From an uncultured cyanobacterium (GTDB lineage Bacteria; Cyanobacteriota; Cyanobacteriia; PCC-6307; Cyanobiaceae): a stretch of DNA of 6,994 bases. Positions 6,719-6,994 of the stretch are shown piece by piece. A model generated the notes under the pieces. It searched no databases. It was given only the letters and a program-made list of their open reading frames with translations, and had not been told where the DNA came from. The translations under genes were made by a program, and so were the position numbers. Each line of letters opens with the position of its first letter. Positions within the stretch are counted from its first letter, which is position 1. Where the stretch lies: contig CAIKWV010000543.1 of assembly GCA_903831165.1 (NCBI GenBank), positions 1 to 6,994 on the forward strand, written 5' to 3'.

Positions 6719-6994
6719 ACCCCAATAGAGCCTGGTTAACCAACAATCTCCTGGTGCCAATCTCAGTTCGCGAATTGACGAATCGATGCACGATCCCCCA
6801 AATTAAATCCAAACGCCTGCGGGGAACTCTCTTGGAGTGACATGTGCCCCAAATGCTGAGCCATCAACTTTCAACGGACTCCACAAAGCTAAGCCTCTCT
6901 ACCTCGCGCTTCTACTAATATGCACATTCCCTCAACTTTTTCACCAAATACCTCCTCCCTGCCACCATCTTGATGTCATGATCTCTTACTAAAG
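6719..6994. other. AT-richer 3' flank without a supported gene
   Basis: After the TPR stop there are short palindromes (GGTTAACC at 6734-6741, TTCGCGAA at 6767-6774) and a TAATAT at 6916-6921 that resembles a -10 box but lacks a -35 partner. Only trivial ORFs occur, such as 21 codons from 6853. No clear terminator or RNA gene is visible. The next gene presumably starts beyond the window. Confidence 0.5.

Noticed and set aside
6734..6774. Palindromes GGTTAACC and TTCGCGAA as a terminator or attachment site
   Set aside because: Each is 8 bp, with no loop, T-run or repeated partner elsewhere in the window; consistent with chance.
6853..6918. 21-codon ORF as a precursor peptide
   Set aside because: It has no ribosome site, no GG leader and Ser/Thr-rich low information; no support beyond an ATG and a stop.

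Overview
The window (6,994 bp, all genes on the + strand) carries the 3' part of a peptide-export operon and then a separate, compositionally different gene. The export genes look like an NHLM/NHLP (nitrile hydratase leader microcin) bacteriocin-type secretion system. This is a known family of exporters for ribosomally made, post-translationally modified peptides with long Nif11- or nitrile-hydratase-like leaders. Such systems are common in cyanobacteria. The high-GC, CTG-rich coding style, together with a TPR plus glycosyltransferase-like protein downstream, suggests a Synechococcus/Cyanobium-type picocyanobacterium. That organism call is inference from family distribution, not proof.

Layout: (1) 1-404, C-terminal end of an HlyD-type periplasmic adaptor, cut by the window edge. 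(2) 401-2590, an ABC transporter with an N-terminal C39 peptidase in which Gln14, Cys20, His94 and Asp110 are all present. (3) 2587-4758, a second ABC transporter whose N-terminal domain looks like a degenerate, probably inactive, C39-like domain. The three genes are chained by 4-nt ATGA stop/start overlaps, so they are almost certainly one translationally coupled operon. A third ATGA overlap at 4755-4758 opens a 25-codon ORF (4755-4832) that may be a tiny gene or the frameshifted tail of the second transporter. (4) 4833-5227 is a non-coding or poorly coding gap with an operator-like dyad (5042-5058), a weak hairpin (4911-4933) and one doubtful small ORF (5038-5238). (5) 5228-6718, a TPR protein with a C-terminal GT9/GT41-like glycosyltransferase domain, lower in GC and with different codon use. 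(6) 6719-6994, AT-richer sequence with no gene that I can support.

How the genes work together: the C39 domain of the first transporter is expected to cut the leader from a precursor after a GG-type site. The two half-transporters probably pair as a heterodimer in the inner membrane, and the HlyD protein links them to an outer-membrane exit. No precursor peptide or modifying enzyme lies in this window; if present they should be upstream of position 1 or elsewhere in the genome. Nothing here amounts to a clearly undescribed system. The most interesting loose ends are the ATGA-linked mini-ORF with its tail duplication, the degenerate peptidase domain, and the dyad in the gap.
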